A DNA stretch of 56,764 bases from NCBI GenBank assembly GCA_910575505.1, contig CAJTFK010000025.1:1-56764 (forward strand), read 5' to 3'. The notes under the pieces were generated by a model. The model had not been told where the DNA came from and searched no databases. It saw only the letters and a program-made list of their open reading frames with translations. Of this stretch, positions 1 through 7,825 are shown in pieces (the stretch's first letter is position 1; every line of letters starts with the position of its first letter). Both the position numbers and the translations under genes were made by a program. The DNA is from Oscillospiraceae bacterium. GTDB lineage: Bacteria > Bacillota > Clostridia > Oscillospirales > Oscillospiraceae.

Positions 1-57
1 CGGCGGCTGGGGGTTCATACGCCCATGGAGGTCTACAGCCAATGCAGGGCCGCCTGA
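1..57 (+). CDS. possible 3' end of an upstream gene (partial)
   Basis: Frame 1 is open from the window edge to a TGA at 55-57 and reads RRLGVHTPMEVYSQCRAA. The pattern LG-x-x-TPMEVY resembles the C-terminus of rve-type transposases and integrases (often LGxxTPMEY), so this may be the tail of a transposase. With only 18 codons this is a guess. Confidence 0.3.
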   Translation, partial: RRLGVHTPMEVYSQCRAA

Positions 58-179
58 CAAAATTGCGCATTTTATTTCACTGTCTACTTGATGGGGGGCA
101 GTTCACCGTGACCAGAAGTGGGGCAAGGTTGAAGGGCAGCACTTTTCCGGGTGCTGCTTTTCTGCGTTCCTCCACATCC

Positions 180-208
180 TTGTGCCCTGGGGCTGTCTTT
201 GGTATAAT
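180..208 (+). promoter_or_regulatory. sigma-A-type promoter of the recombinase gene
   Basis: A -35 TTGTGC (180-185) and a perfect -10 TATAAT (203-208) are separated by 17 bp. They lie 50 bp before the recombinase start at 258, so the recombinase probably has its own promoter. Confidence 0.6.
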
Positions 209-257
209 ATACTTGTAAAGGTTGACAGCTCCATTTCCCGACAGGAAAGGAGCTATC

Positions 258-1763
258 ATGGAAAACCGTATCGACGCTATCTACGCCAGACAGTCTGTGG
301 ACCGCAAGGACAGTATCAGTATTGAAAGTCAAATCGAGTTTTGCAAGTACGAGTTAAGGGGTGGGAACCACAAGGATTATCAAGATAAGGGCTATTCCGG
401 GAAGAATACGGACAGGCCAAAATTCCAGGAGCTTTTAGCCGACATTCGACAGGGCTTAATTCGCCGGGTGGTGGTTTACAAGCTGGACCGTATCAGCCGT
501 TCCATTCTGGACTTCGCAACCATGATGGAGCTGTTCCAGCAGTACAATGTGGAGTTTGTTTCCTCTACGGAAAAGTTTGACACGTCCACGCCAATGGGCC
601 GGGCCATGCTGAATATCTGTATCGTGTTCGCCCAACTGGAGCGTGAGACGATACAAAAACGTGTGACGGACGCCTACTACTCCCGGTGTCAGCGGGGTTT
701 CCACATGAGCGGTGCCGCCCCCTATGGCTTCAAGCTGGAGCCTACCACCCTCCAGGGCATCCGCACGAAAATGATGATCCCGGACCCCGCCACGGCGAAT
801 ATCGCCCGGTTGATGTTTGAGATGTACGCCGAGCCGTCCACGTCGTTCGGGGATATTGCCCGGTACTTTGCTGAAAACAATATCCTGATTTACGGCAAAG
901 AATTGAAACGGGGCTTTATCTCTCAACTGCTCCGCAACCCGATTTACGCCCAGGCCGACCTGGAGCTGTACGAGTTTTTCAAGGGCCAGGGGGCCGTGGT
1001 GGTCAATGACGCGGTGGACTTCGCCGGGACCAACGGCTGCTATCTCTACCAGGGCCGGGACGTGCAGGAGCGAAAAAACAAGGACCTGCGGGGGCAGATC
1101 CTTGTACTGGCCCCCAGCGAGGGCATTGTCCCCGCCGATACCTGGCTGCGGTGCAGAAAGAAGCTGCTGGCAAACATCACGTTCCAGGGAGGGCGCAAGG
1201 CCCGAAATACCTGGCTGGCCGGAAAAATCAAATGTGGGCGCTGCGGGTATGCCCTTATGAGCGTGGGCAACCCGGCAGGGACGCAGTATCTTCGGTGCTC
1301 CAAGCGGGCGGACAACAAAAGCTGTGAGGGCTGCGGGACGTTGCGGACGGCGGAGTTTGAGCAGTTTGTCTATGGGGAGATGGTGAAGAAGCTCTCCGAA
1401 TTTCAAACCCTGACCGCAAAAGCAACGACCGTCAATCCCAAGCTGACCGCCTTGAATGTGGAGCTGGCCCAGGTGGAGGACGAGATCGAGAAGCTATTGA
1501 ACACCCTGACCGGGGCCAATGCGGTTCTGCTGTCCTATGCCAACGGGAAGATCGAGGAGCTGGACGCCAGCCATCAACGACTGATAAAGGAGATTGCCGC
1601 ATTGAATGCGGAAACGATCTCCCCACAGAAAATCGAGTTTCTGTCTGCCCATCTGGAGAACTGGAACACGATTGACTTTGACGACCGACGGCAGGTAACA
1701 GACATTATTCTCTCCCAGGTCCAGGCCACCAGCGACCGTGTTTCGTTTGAGTGGAAAATCTGA
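258..1763 (+). CDS. large serine recombinase
   Basis: 501 aa site-specific recombinase of the large serine (TnpX/phiC31-like) class, which integrates and excises mobile elements through a covalent phosphoserine-DNA intermediate. The resolvase domain (about residues 4-150) has the nucleophile in YARQS (Ser13) and the helix with LERETIQKR near residue 128. The recombinase domain follows (about 165-290). A zinc ribbon has Cys326, Cys329, Cys347 and Cys356, and a coiled coil spans about 400-460. The ATG at 258 is chosen over an in-frame upstream start because AAAGGAG sits 7 nt before it. No other conjugation or phage genes are visible, so this is either one end of an element running off the left edge or a remnant. 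Its codons are less GC-rich than those of the housekeeping genes. Confidence 0.93.
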   Translation: MENRIDAIYARQSVDRKDSISIESQIEFCKYELRGGNHKDYQDKGYSGKNTDRPKFQELLADIRQGLIRRVVVYKLDRISRSILDFATMMELFQQYNVEFVSSTEKFDTSTPMGRAMLNICIVFAQLERETIQKRVTDAYYSRCQRGFHMSGAAPYGFKLEPTTLQGIRTKMMIPDPATANIARLMFEMYAEPSTSFGDIARYFAENNILIYGKELKRGFISQLLRNPIYAQADLELYEFFKGQGAVVVNDAVDFAGTNGCYLYQGRDVQERKNKDLRGQILVLAPSEGIVPADTWLRCRKKLLANITFQGGRKARNTWLAGKIKCGRCGYALMSVGNPAGTQYLRCSKRADNKSCEGCGTLRTAEFEQFVYGEMVKKLSEFQTLTAKATTVNPKLTALNVELAQVEDEIEKLLNTLTGANAVLLSYANGKIEELDASHQRLIKEIAALNAETISPQKIEFLSAHLENWNTIDFDDRRQVTDIILSQVQATSDRVSFEWKI

Positions 1764-2078
1764 AATCTTTCTCTCTGCGTTTTATACTATGGCCTGTGTG
1801 CCCTTGTTAAGCGTTGCTACCGCCTGTAAATGGACAAATCATCTTATATTTCGATTTGCAAAGTTTGCGTTACTGTCGCAAGGCAAGTTCTTAACGTGCT
1901 TTGCTTATAGTTTTGAAAGAAAGCATACGCAAGGAAGCAACTATAAAAAAGACTTTCACCTCTTGCGATTTTTATAGAGGTTGAATCACTCGTGAAAATG
2001 TTGGTTCCCTTGATAATGCTCTAGGACCAATGCGGAAAACGCTCTTTTTTAGAGCCTCCTCAAAATTTAAAGCATTGT
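1764..2078. other. AT-rich non-coding gap
   Basis: About 315 bp with much lower GC than the rest of the window and no convincing gene on either strand. A short inverted repeat CTCTTTTTTAGAG lies near 2041-2053. The composition suggests recently acquired DNA belonging with the recombinase. Confidence 0.5.
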
Positions 2079-2243
2079 TTACTCCAGCAGCTCCCACTCA
2101 AAATTCTCCCACTTCAACCGGCTGCCCACGTCCGTGCCCTCCGGCAGCAGAAACATAGCCACCTGGTTGTCCACTCCTGTGTCGCTGACCATATAGGCGT
2201 AGTCTCCGTTGATATTCTGGACGGTGTAAAATACAGGCTCCAT
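2079..2243 (-). CDS. small hypothetical protein (DUF3006-like)
   Basis: 54 aa: starts MEPVFYTVQNINGDYA and ends WENFEWELLE. The layout (G-x-YA, then LLPEGTDVGSRL) resembles the small DUF3006-like beta-barrel proteins common on Clostridia mobile elements, but the match is from memory and weak. The start at 2243 is chosen because GAGGA precedes it by about 9 nt; a longer in-frame extension upstream lacks a ribosome site. It shares the strand with the following accessory genes. Function unknown. Confidence 0.55.
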   Translation of the reverse strand: MEPVFYTVQNINGDYAYMVSDTGVDNQVAMFLLPEGTDVGSRLKWENFEWELLE

Positions 2244-2374
2244 AAAAACATCCTCACATTCTGTCAATTTTTGACTTCCATCATAGTATACCCCCGCCGT
2301 TGTGGGCTGGCAAGCAGGCAATACAAAAGGGACGATGACCCATGCCACCGTCCCCTTTTAATTTCCACAGATGT

Positions 2375-2750
2375 TTACTCTTTCTCATCCACCGTCTCGG
2401 CTTCCGGCGCGTTTTTCCGCACGCTCTCGATGCCGTTCATGCAGGACACTTTGGCTTTGTAGCCCTCGGACGCGGCGATGATTTCCCCGTTGCGGGCTTT
2501 CAGACGGAAACGGAACTCTCCGGCCTTGTCCGTGTAGACCTCGAACTTGGGGTTGGTGACGGTCTGGGAGCCCTCCTCGGTCTGGTCCTCCAGCTTGGCG
2601 ATAGGGGCGTTTTTTCGCACGCTTGCCACGCCTTTCAGGCAGGCGGAACGGGAGGTGTAGACCTCGGAGGTGGCAATGATCTCGCCGTTCCCGGCTTCCA
2701 GGTTAAATTTGATGCCGGTTTTTACCTTCTTGACTGCGAACTTTTCCCAT
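2375..2750 (-). pseudogene. YegP-like DUF1508 protein, frameshifted near its start
   Basis: Two tandem DUF1508 (YegP) repeats are readable: KFAVKKVKTGIKFNLEAGNG... with ...ASVRKNAPIA, then KFEVYTDKAGEFRFRLKARN... with ...ESVRKNAPEA. A perfect AAAGGAG lies 8 nt before an ATG at 2750. From that ATG the frame reads MGKVRSQEGK and stops after 15 codons. Removing one A from the AAAA run at 2742-2745 joins MGKFAVKK to the full protein of about 124 aa. The frame holding the domains has no ATG, GTG or TTG of its own upstream. The gene is therefore inactivated, read by frameshifting, or affected by a sequencing error. YegP proteins are small, of unknown function, and often travel on mobile DNA. Confidence 0.8.
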
Positions 2751-2850
2751 ACTGATCGCTCCTTTTATTTAGTTTCAGGGCCGATAGTGTCAGTAAGCAA
2801 CGAAAACCGCTCCTGCCAACGAAACCTGTCGAAATTTGGGATTCCTTGTC

Positions 2851-3882
2851 CTACCGCTCCTCCAGCTTCTCAAAGTCCTCCAGGTTCAATTCCCTTTTTA
2901 GTTCCTCCTCGGTAGGCAGGTACGGCAGATACTTTGCGGCATAAATCTGCCGGTTGTCCTCCGGCAGGGTCAGCTGGACCAGGGTATCGCTCTTTTGGGC
3001 GCAGAGAAGCAGCCCCACCGGCGGATTGTCTCCCTCGTTCATCTGGTAGCGGGTGTAGTAGTTCACGTACATCTGCATCTGCCCGATGTCCTGATGGGTG
3101 AGGTCGCTGGTTTTCAGGTCGATCAGCACAAAACATTTCAGAATGTAGTTGTAAAATACCAGGTCGATATAGAAGTGCCGCCCGTCCACATTAAAATGTT
3201 TCTGCCGCGCCACAAAGGAGAACCCACGTCCCAGCTCCAGGAGGAACTTCTGCAAATGGTCGATCAGGGCCTGCTCCAGGTTGGACTCGTAGAAGTGCTC
3301 GTTGGCTGGAAGGTCCAGAAACTCCAGCACATAGGGGTCCTTGATAATCTGCTCATACTCGGGCTTGGGCTCCGTGGTCTGAATTTCCGCCGCCACGCTC
3401 TCCTTGTCCCGGCTGGCAAGAAGCCGCTGGTAGAACATGGTGTTAATCTGCCGCTCCAATTGCCGGGAACTCCACCCGGCCTTTGCGCATTCCTCCATGT
3501 AGAAGGTTCTTGCCTTCTCATCAGTCACCTTCATCAAGGACCGGTAATGCGTCCAGCTCAATTCGGGACGCAGTGCGTCCTGAATTGGAAATGTGAGGTA
3601 GAAACGCCGCATGTTGCGGAGATTGCTGGTGTCGAAGCCCTTCCCAAATTCCTCGGTCAGCCGTTCCGAAATGTATTTCAGCACCTGCTTGCCGTAGGCC
3701 GCCCGGTCGTTCTCCCCGCAGGCTTCAAAAATCGATTTGCCAATCTTCCAATAGGCCGTCACCATGGCGGCGTTTACCGCCTTGTAGACCTGCCCCTGGG
3801 CCTCGATCACATAGCCCCGGATGGAGCGGTAGGTGTTCTCCGGCGGCTCTTCGTTGGGAATCCTTTTTATTAGTTCATCCAT
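2851..3882 (-). CDS. DUF1016 / PDDEXK nuclease-domain protein (YhcG type)
   Basis: 343 aa. The N-terminal DUF1016_N helical region (about 15-165) contains AYWKIGKSI and LRNMRRFYLTFP. The C-terminal PD-(D/E)xK fold has HFYIDLVFYN (Asp240) followed by VLIDLK (Asp255, Lys257) and a later helix starting QDIGQMQMYVN. Proteins of this family accompany restriction-modification and mobile DNA and are thought to act on DNA; the exact role is unsettled. The ATG at 3882 is chosen over the TTG at 3885 because AAAGGA is better spaced from it. The start lies 86 nt after the antitoxin stop on the same strand, so the two could be co-transcribed. No methylase or specificity subunit is present. Confidence 0.9.
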   Translation of the reverse strand: MDELIKRIPNEEPPENTYRSIRGYVIEAQGQVYKAVNAAMVTAYWKIGKSIFEACGENDRAAYGKQVLKYISERLTEEFGKGFDTSNLRNMRRFYLTFPIQDALRPELSWTHYRSLMKVTDEKARTFYMEECAKAGWSSRQLERQINTMFYQRLLASRDKESVAAEIQTTEPKPEYEQIIKDPYVLEFLDLPANEHFYESNLEQALIDHLQKFLLELGRGFSFVARQKHFNVDGRHFYIDLVFYNYILKCFVLIDLKTSDLTHQDIGQMQMYVNYYTRYQMNEGDNPPVGLLLCAQKSDTLVQLTLPEDNRQIYAAKYLPYLPTEEELKRELNLEDFEKLEER

Positions 3883-3968
3883 CAAATTGTCCTTTCAGCC
3901 CAGGTAAAAATTTCTTATCCCCGCAAATACGAGTTTATATTGGCCTCATACAGGGTCAGGAAATTCAT

Positions 3969-4268
3969 TCATAGCTCCGTTTCTTCAAACATCCTGGCAA
4001 TCTCTTCATTATGTTGGTCGAGATTATCGGGAGATTTCATTTTGCCCCTCGCCACTCCGATCCGCGCCGTCTCCGGCACACCGGCAGTCCCCTGCGCCGG
4101 CGGATTCAGAGATATTTTAAAGGGAATCCCGCCCTCTCGAAGGCACTGCCGCACGAAGATATTAAACGCCGTGGAGAGGTTCATCCCCAGCTCCGCGAAG
4201 AGGGCGTCGGCCTGGGCTTTCAGCTCAGCGTCCATGCGGATGCTGATGTTGGTGGTACTTCCAGCCAT
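3969..4268 (-). CDS. RelB/DinJ-family antitoxin
   Basis: 99 aa. A ribbon-helix-helix N-terminus (NISIRMDAELKAQADALF, then LGMNLSTAFNIFVRQCL) is typical of RelB/DinJ antitoxins, which bind their own promoter and neutralise a RelE/YafQ-type mRNA interferase. AAGGAG lies 9 nt upstream of the ATG. No toxin follows. The stop overlaps an ATG whose frame ends after eight codons (MNEFPDPV), and another frame gives only FLTLYEANINSYLRG before stopping. The toxin gene has probably been lost or replaced, and the next gene is the PDDEXK nuclease. Confidence 0.88.
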   Translation of the reverse strand: MAGSTTNISIRMDAELKAQADALFAELGMNLSTAFNIFVRQCLREGGIPFKISLNPPAQGTAGVPETARIGVARGKMKSPDNLDQHNEEIARMFEETEL

Positions 4269-4352
4269 ACTCTCAACTCCTTATCTGCTGATACCCATAC
4301 TATACGCTGTTTGCACGAAGATTTCAGCTATTCGCACGAAAATAACCGGTTT

Positions 4353-4532
4353 TTATGTACCCCACCCCATTCTCTTCTCCAACCCCATCATCCCGGCACA
4401 GAACCGCTCCCAGGGATCCAACGTTGTCTGCAACGGGTCACCCTCCCGGATACGCATGGTGCGGCGAATTTCCTTGGGGATCACGACCCGGCCCAGGTCA
4501 TCGATCCGACGCACAATTCCTGTTGCCTTCAT
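4353..4532 (-). CDS. short AbrB/SpoVT-type DNA-binding protein, probably truncated
   Basis: 59 aa beginning MKATGIVRRIDDLGRVVIP and continuing KEIRRTMRIREGDPL, the signature swapped-hairpin fold of AbrB/SpoVT transition-state regulators. In intact members GDPLEI is followed by a strand such as GEVILKKY. Here the sequence changes after GDPLQ to TTLDPWERFCAGMMGLEKR and stops, so the 3' end looks replaced. The DNA-binding half is complete and AAGGAG precedes the ATG at 4532, so it may still be made and bind DNA. It may mark the right edge of the accessory block. Confidence 0.78.
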   Translation of the reverse strand: MKATGIVRRIDDLGRVVIPKEIRRTMRIREGDPLQTTLDPWERFCAGMMGLEKRMGWGT

Positions 4533-4733
4533 ATCAAAAACTCCTTTTGGCAGTGATGGTTGATATGTCACTCTGGCAAAAGATAGTATCCTCCGTTTTT
4601 CCCGGCTTATGCCGGCGGAAGGCATGGTGATGTCTGGAAAATCCGCGCCGCCGGATGATGCCGCGCCAGAATCAGGCCCGGCCATGTTCCCGCTCCTTTT
4701 GAAACCGTTCAAACGTCTGATATGGTCAGCACC

Positions 4734-4770
4734 GTTGAAAACCGGTATATAACGATTTTCAAACAGCGGC
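4734..4770. repeat. left 37-bp palindromic direct repeat flanking the patatin gene
   Basis: An imperfect palindrome with outer arms TTGAAAA and TTTTCAA, then CAGCGGC. It matches 6989-7025 in the same orientation at about 31 of 37 positions. The two copies bracket the patatin gene and the hairpin pair. The 515-bp gap 4533-5047 contains this repeat and the two hairpins below but no gene. Confidence 0.75.
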
Positions 4771-4813
4771 AAAGCCGCTGACGGGTAACCCCCCTGTGCC
4801 GGCTATGAAGTCC

Positions 4814-4842
4814 GCCGCAAGGCCGTTTTGCGGCCTTGCGGC
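4814..4842. repeat. perfect 12-bp-stem hairpin
   Basis: GCCGCAAGGCCG (4814-4825) and CGGCCTTGCGGC (4831-4842) are perfect inverted repeats with a 5-nt loop TTTTG. It lies about 200 bp beyond the patatin stop on the patatin strand, without a uridine run typical of intrinsic terminators. Confidence 0.8.
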
Positions 4843-4849
4843 AAATTAT

Positions 4850-4896
4850 CGCCGCGCTTGTTGAAAAGAAGCAACTGCTTCTTTTCAACTGCGGCG
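4850..4896. repeat. long hairpin related to the flanking repeats
   Basis: GTTGAAAAGAAGCA (4860-4873) and TGCTTCTTTTCAAC (4876-4889) pair perfectly over 14 bp with a 2-nt loop. Outer arms CGCCGC and GCGGCG extend the stem. The outline TTGAAAA, 14 nt, TTTTCAA, then GCGGC is shared with the repeats at 4734 and 6989, so it is probably a third, diverged member. Confidence 0.75.
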
Positions 4897-5047
4897 ACTA
4901 TAACCGTTTTCCCTGCACCGGGGGCAGGGATCTGCCAGCGTCCGCACCACTCCCAGCCTGTAGGGGACATTTGCCGCAGGGGGATTTCGCCTGTGCAGCA
5001 GCGTTTCCTTTTTCATAAACCCTCATTTCTCCCGCCGGGGCGGCTCG

Positions 5048-6883
5048 TTACCCGAAGTTCTTCAGGCTTTCGGACGCGGCGGCATAGCCGGCGTCGATCC
5101 GTTGCCGGGTAAGGGCGGGATCGATTTCCAGGGTCCCTCCCAGACCGGCAGACGGCCAGACGTGCCAAAGCTCCGCGCCGTTCTGTCCCAGCGCGGGTAC
5201 GTCCTCCAGGGCCTTGACGTCCGCTGCGTCCCCACGGTCCGGCTTCCTGGGGGTAAGGTGCACAATCAGAATTTTCCGGTATCCTGCCTGAACAAGCGGC
5301 GTATAGGGGCTGTTGTCCAGCACGCCGCCGTCAATGCACAGGACGCCGTCCACCGACTCAGGGGTGTATGCGCCGGGCAGCGCGGCGGAGGCCAGCACCC
5401 TGCGGATGACGTACTCCATGGGGTCCGGACTCCAGGCGTCCAGAAACGCGTATTCCGCCGCGAAAATAGAGGACAGCCCCTCTATCTTCTGCCGCCCCGG
5501 GGCCTTGAAGGCCGAAAGGGAGACATATGCCAGCTTGTTCCGCAGTCTGTCCAGGGAGATGTTTTCCCGGATGATCCGCTCCAGCGCCTCCTTGCTGAAC
5601 AGCCCCGCGTTTTCCTGAAAATCCCCCAGAAGCGCATCCGCAATCTCAAGAAGATCGGGGTGCTCCGGCGCGCCGGGCAGACAGGCCTCCAGGTTTTTGG
5701 CCAGCTGCGCATTCCGCCGGAGCAGGTCTTCCTGCCGCATGCCAAGCCAGACCTGTTCCGCCCGCTCATAATCGCCCCGGGCAAAGAGGAGCGTATTCAT
5801 AGCGCCCACCGAGGCCCCGGAAACGCCGGTGAACCGCTCCGTCCCGCCATGCTCCTCCAGCCACTTCCAGACGCCCAGCTGAAAAGCGCCCTTGGCCCCG
5901 CCGCCGCAGAACACAATCCCATAGTCCAGCCTGCCGGTCTCCTTCATCCGCCTGATCTGGGCCTGGGCATGGATACCGGCCAGGACCGGCGAAAGAATCC
6001 GCTCTGCCGTTCCCGTGACACAGCGGCCGGCGCCCCGCTCCTGAAGGCAGAACCTGTCCCGGGCCGGGTCCTGCGAGATCCGCCACCCGCCCCGCTCCAG
6101 CAAGGTCTTCCCCTCGCCCTCTTCACACCGGGCAGAGGACGGGGCCGTGAAGACCAGCTGCCGTTCATAGAGCTGCCGCAGGGATTCCCCCGTCACGCAG
6201 AGGGCCCGGGGCGCCTCCCGCAGAAACTGCTCCAGCAGCCTTCCCGATTTGTCCTCAGCCGGGCCCGGGGGACTGCCGGGGCCGCCGTCCTGACCCGAAG
6301 GCGTCTCCCTCTCCCGGCCCAGGAACCGGGGCAGCACCTCGTTGGCAAAGATGGTCCAGAGAAGGTCATACTGGGATTCCCTGATTTCTTTCCGGGCCTC
6401 ACAGGTCCGGGGAACCGCATACAGTTCCGCGAAATCCGCATATTCGGACATTTTTTCCTGATAATACCGGGCAAAGGCCTTCCTGTCCTTTTTCCCCTCG
6501 CTCAGAGCCTTGCGTACGGCCCTCAGCACGCACTTTTTATAGCTGGTGCCGCAAATCAGGCCGAACCTGGAACACGCCGGATCAGATGTCCAGATGTTGA
6601 CGTTGGCCAGCTGCTCCTTCGCAAGGTCATGGTGCCCGATGATGACAACCCGGTTGTTGACCAGCTCCTGACGGTGCTTGTAATAGTGGCCCGCCTTCAT
6701 GAGGCAGGCGTCCTGTCCCTGCGCATCCAGATAATGGACGATATTTTCGGCGGCGGTCTCCGCCGTGCCGCCGTCGCATACAACAATGATTGTATTCCTG
6801 GACGGCCCCCCGCCCAGCGTGTTCACGACCTGGTCCTTTGCCTCGTTCAGCACCGGCCCCACGATGGTTTTCCACAGTCCCAT
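5048..6883 (-). CDS. patatin-like phospholipase with an unrecognised N-terminal half
   Basis: 611 aa. The C-terminal patatin domain (about 318-611) has the oxyanion-hole loop GGGAKGAFQLG (327-337), the nucleophile elbow GASVG (Ser358) and the catalytic Asp in DGG (Asp518), so all catalytic parts are present. The family hydrolyses acyl chains from membrane lipids. The first 190 residues look like a separate domain: NTIIVVCDGGTAETA (30-44) could start a Rossmann-like fold, with RVVIIGHHDLAKEQL (78-92) and a Cys-containing stretch following. A Gly/Pro-rich linker (about 195-212) and a middle region (213-315) are also unassigned. There is no signal peptide, so it is cytoplasmic. The ATG at 6883 has GGGAGGG upstream. 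The gene stands alone between palindromic repeats. A sensor-plus-phospholipase arrangement is known in CBASS-type defence, but no nucleotidyltransferase is nearby, so that role is speculative. Confidence 0.88.
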   Translation of the reverse strand: MGLWKTIVGPVLNEAKDQVVNTLGGGPSRNTIIVVCDGGTAETAAENIVHYLDAQGQDACLMKAGHYYKHRQELVNNRVVIIGHHDLAKEQLANVNIWTSDPACSRFGLICGTSYKKCVLRAVRKALSEGKKDRKAFARYYQEKMSEYADFAELYAVPRTCEARKEIRESQYDLLWTIFANEVLPRFLGRERETPSGQDGGPGSPPGPAEDKSGRLLEQFLREAPRALCVTGESLRQLYERQLVFTAPSSARCEEGEGKTLLERGGWRISQDPARDRFCLQERGAGRCVTGTAERILSPVLAGIHAQAQIRRMKETGRLDYGIVFCGGGAKGAFQLGVWKWLEEHGGTERFTGVSGASVGAMNTLLFARGDYERAEQVWLGMRQEDLLRRNAQLAKNLEACLPGAPEHPDLLEIADALLGDFQENAGLFSKEALERIIRENISLDRLRNKLAYVSLSAFKAPGRQKIEGLSSIFAAEYAFLDAWSPDPMEYVIRRVLASAALPGAYTPESVDGVLCIDGGVLDNSPYTPLVQAGYRKILIVHLTPRKPDRGDAADVKALEDVPALGQNGAELWHVWPSAGLGGTLEIDPALTRQRIDAGYAAASESLKNFG

Positions 6884-6988
6884 AGAACGCCCTCCCAATC
6901 TGATCCCAAATTTCCGTTGGCCGGAACGCACGGCCACATTGTGTTAAGATATCATAAGTCTCCCGCATCCGTCAATATCGTTGGAGCA

Positions 6989-7025
6989 CTTGAAAACCGG
7001 TACATACCGGTTTTCAGGCAGCGGC
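6989..7025. repeat. right 37-bp palindromic direct repeat flanking the patatin gene
   Basis: The core is a perfect hairpin, GAAAACCGGTA (6992-7002) pairing with TACCGGTTTTC over a 2-nt loop, followed by CAGGCAGCGGC. It is the better-preserved copy of the repeat at 4734-4770. Confidence 0.75.
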
Positions 7026-7104
7026 GGGCTGTCCGGATTTTCCTGTACAGCGACCGCAGAAAAGCCCGGCGGCGTCCGGACAGTTCCCCGGTCCTCCCAT
7101 AAAA

Positions 7105-7139
7105 GAAAGGTCTCCGGGCACAGGGTCCGGAGGCCTTTC
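7105..7139. terminator. bidirectional intrinsic terminator
   Basis: GAAAGG, CTCCGG (7105-7117) pair with CCGGAG, CCTTTC (7127-7139). A T-run follows on the plus strand and an A-run (7101-7104) precedes it, giving a T-tail on the minus strand. It sits downstream of dpaB and would end the cca-dpaA-dpaB transcript. Confidence 0.7.
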
Positions 7140-7249
7140 CTTTTGGACAGCCCGCAGGCGGCTGCATGGGCGGCATGCCGGTCTTTGCTCCGGCTCACAG
7201 TGTCGTCTGTCACCTGGGCCTCAGAACCGCCCGCAGTCATGGGACGCCC

Positions 7250-7825
7250 TCAGCGCAGCAGCACCGGCTGAATCTGCTCCCCCCTCAGAGCGGCATCCAC
7301 CGTCTCCGTCAGCCGGGAAAAATCCGCCACCAGAGAGGTGGGCTTTTTCACGGCGTTATCCTGTCCGAACGGGACGAAAAAATAATACTTCCTGGCCAGC
7401 AGCTCCCCGATGTTCCTGGCGCCTGCCGCCAGCCCGTCGTTGCTGGACACCGCCAGCACCACCGGACGGCCGTTCCGCAGATGCGCCTTGGCGGCCATGG
7501 TCACCGCCGTGTCGGTGATGCCCGTGGCCAGCTTGGCGATGGTGTTGCCGGTAGCGGGGGCAATCACCAGCACATCCAGCAGCCCCTTGGGCCCGATGGG
7601 CTCCACCGAGGGGATATCATACAGGACTTCGTTTCCCGTCAGCTCCTTCAGGCGCTTCATCAGCGCCTCAGAGGTCCCGAACCGTGTATCTGTTACAGCG
7701 GAGATTTCCGAGACGATGGGGATCACCGTCTCATAGTGCTCCGTCAGGTCTTCCAGGGCTTTCAACACCTGTTCATGGGTGCAGAAGGACCCGCAGACCG
7801 CGAAACCGACCCGTTCTTTTCTCAT
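7250..7825 (-). CDS. dpaB: dipicolinate synthase subunit B
   Basis: 191 aa flavoprotein-fold subunit (SpoVFB) of dipicolinate synthase, which acts in the mother cell on a lysine-pathway intermediate to form dipicolinic acid for the spore core. Diagnostic stretches are GFAVCGSFCTHEQVLKALE at the N-terminus, APATGNTIAKLATG in the middle and PVVLAVSSNDGL. Its ATG overlaps the dpaA stop by 4 nt (ATGA), indicating translational coupling. The length equals the usual family size. Sporulation sigma-factor control is expected for the family, but no promoter was identified here. Confidence 0.96.
   Translation of the reverse strand: MRKERVGFAVCGSFCTHEQVLKALEDLTEHYETVIPIVSEISAVTDTRFGTSEALMKRLKELTGNEVLYDIPSVEPIGPKGLLDVLVIAPATGNTIAKLATGITDTAVTMAAKAHLRNGRPVVLAVSSNDGLAAGARNIGELLARKYYFFVPFGQDNAVKKPTSLVADFSRLTETVDAALRGEQIQPVLLR

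Noticed and set aside
4734..7025. CBASS or other named multi-gene defence operon around the patatin gene
   Set aside because: No CD-NTase, ubiquitin-like, HORMA or TIR-type partner gene is present; only the lipase-type effector is seen.
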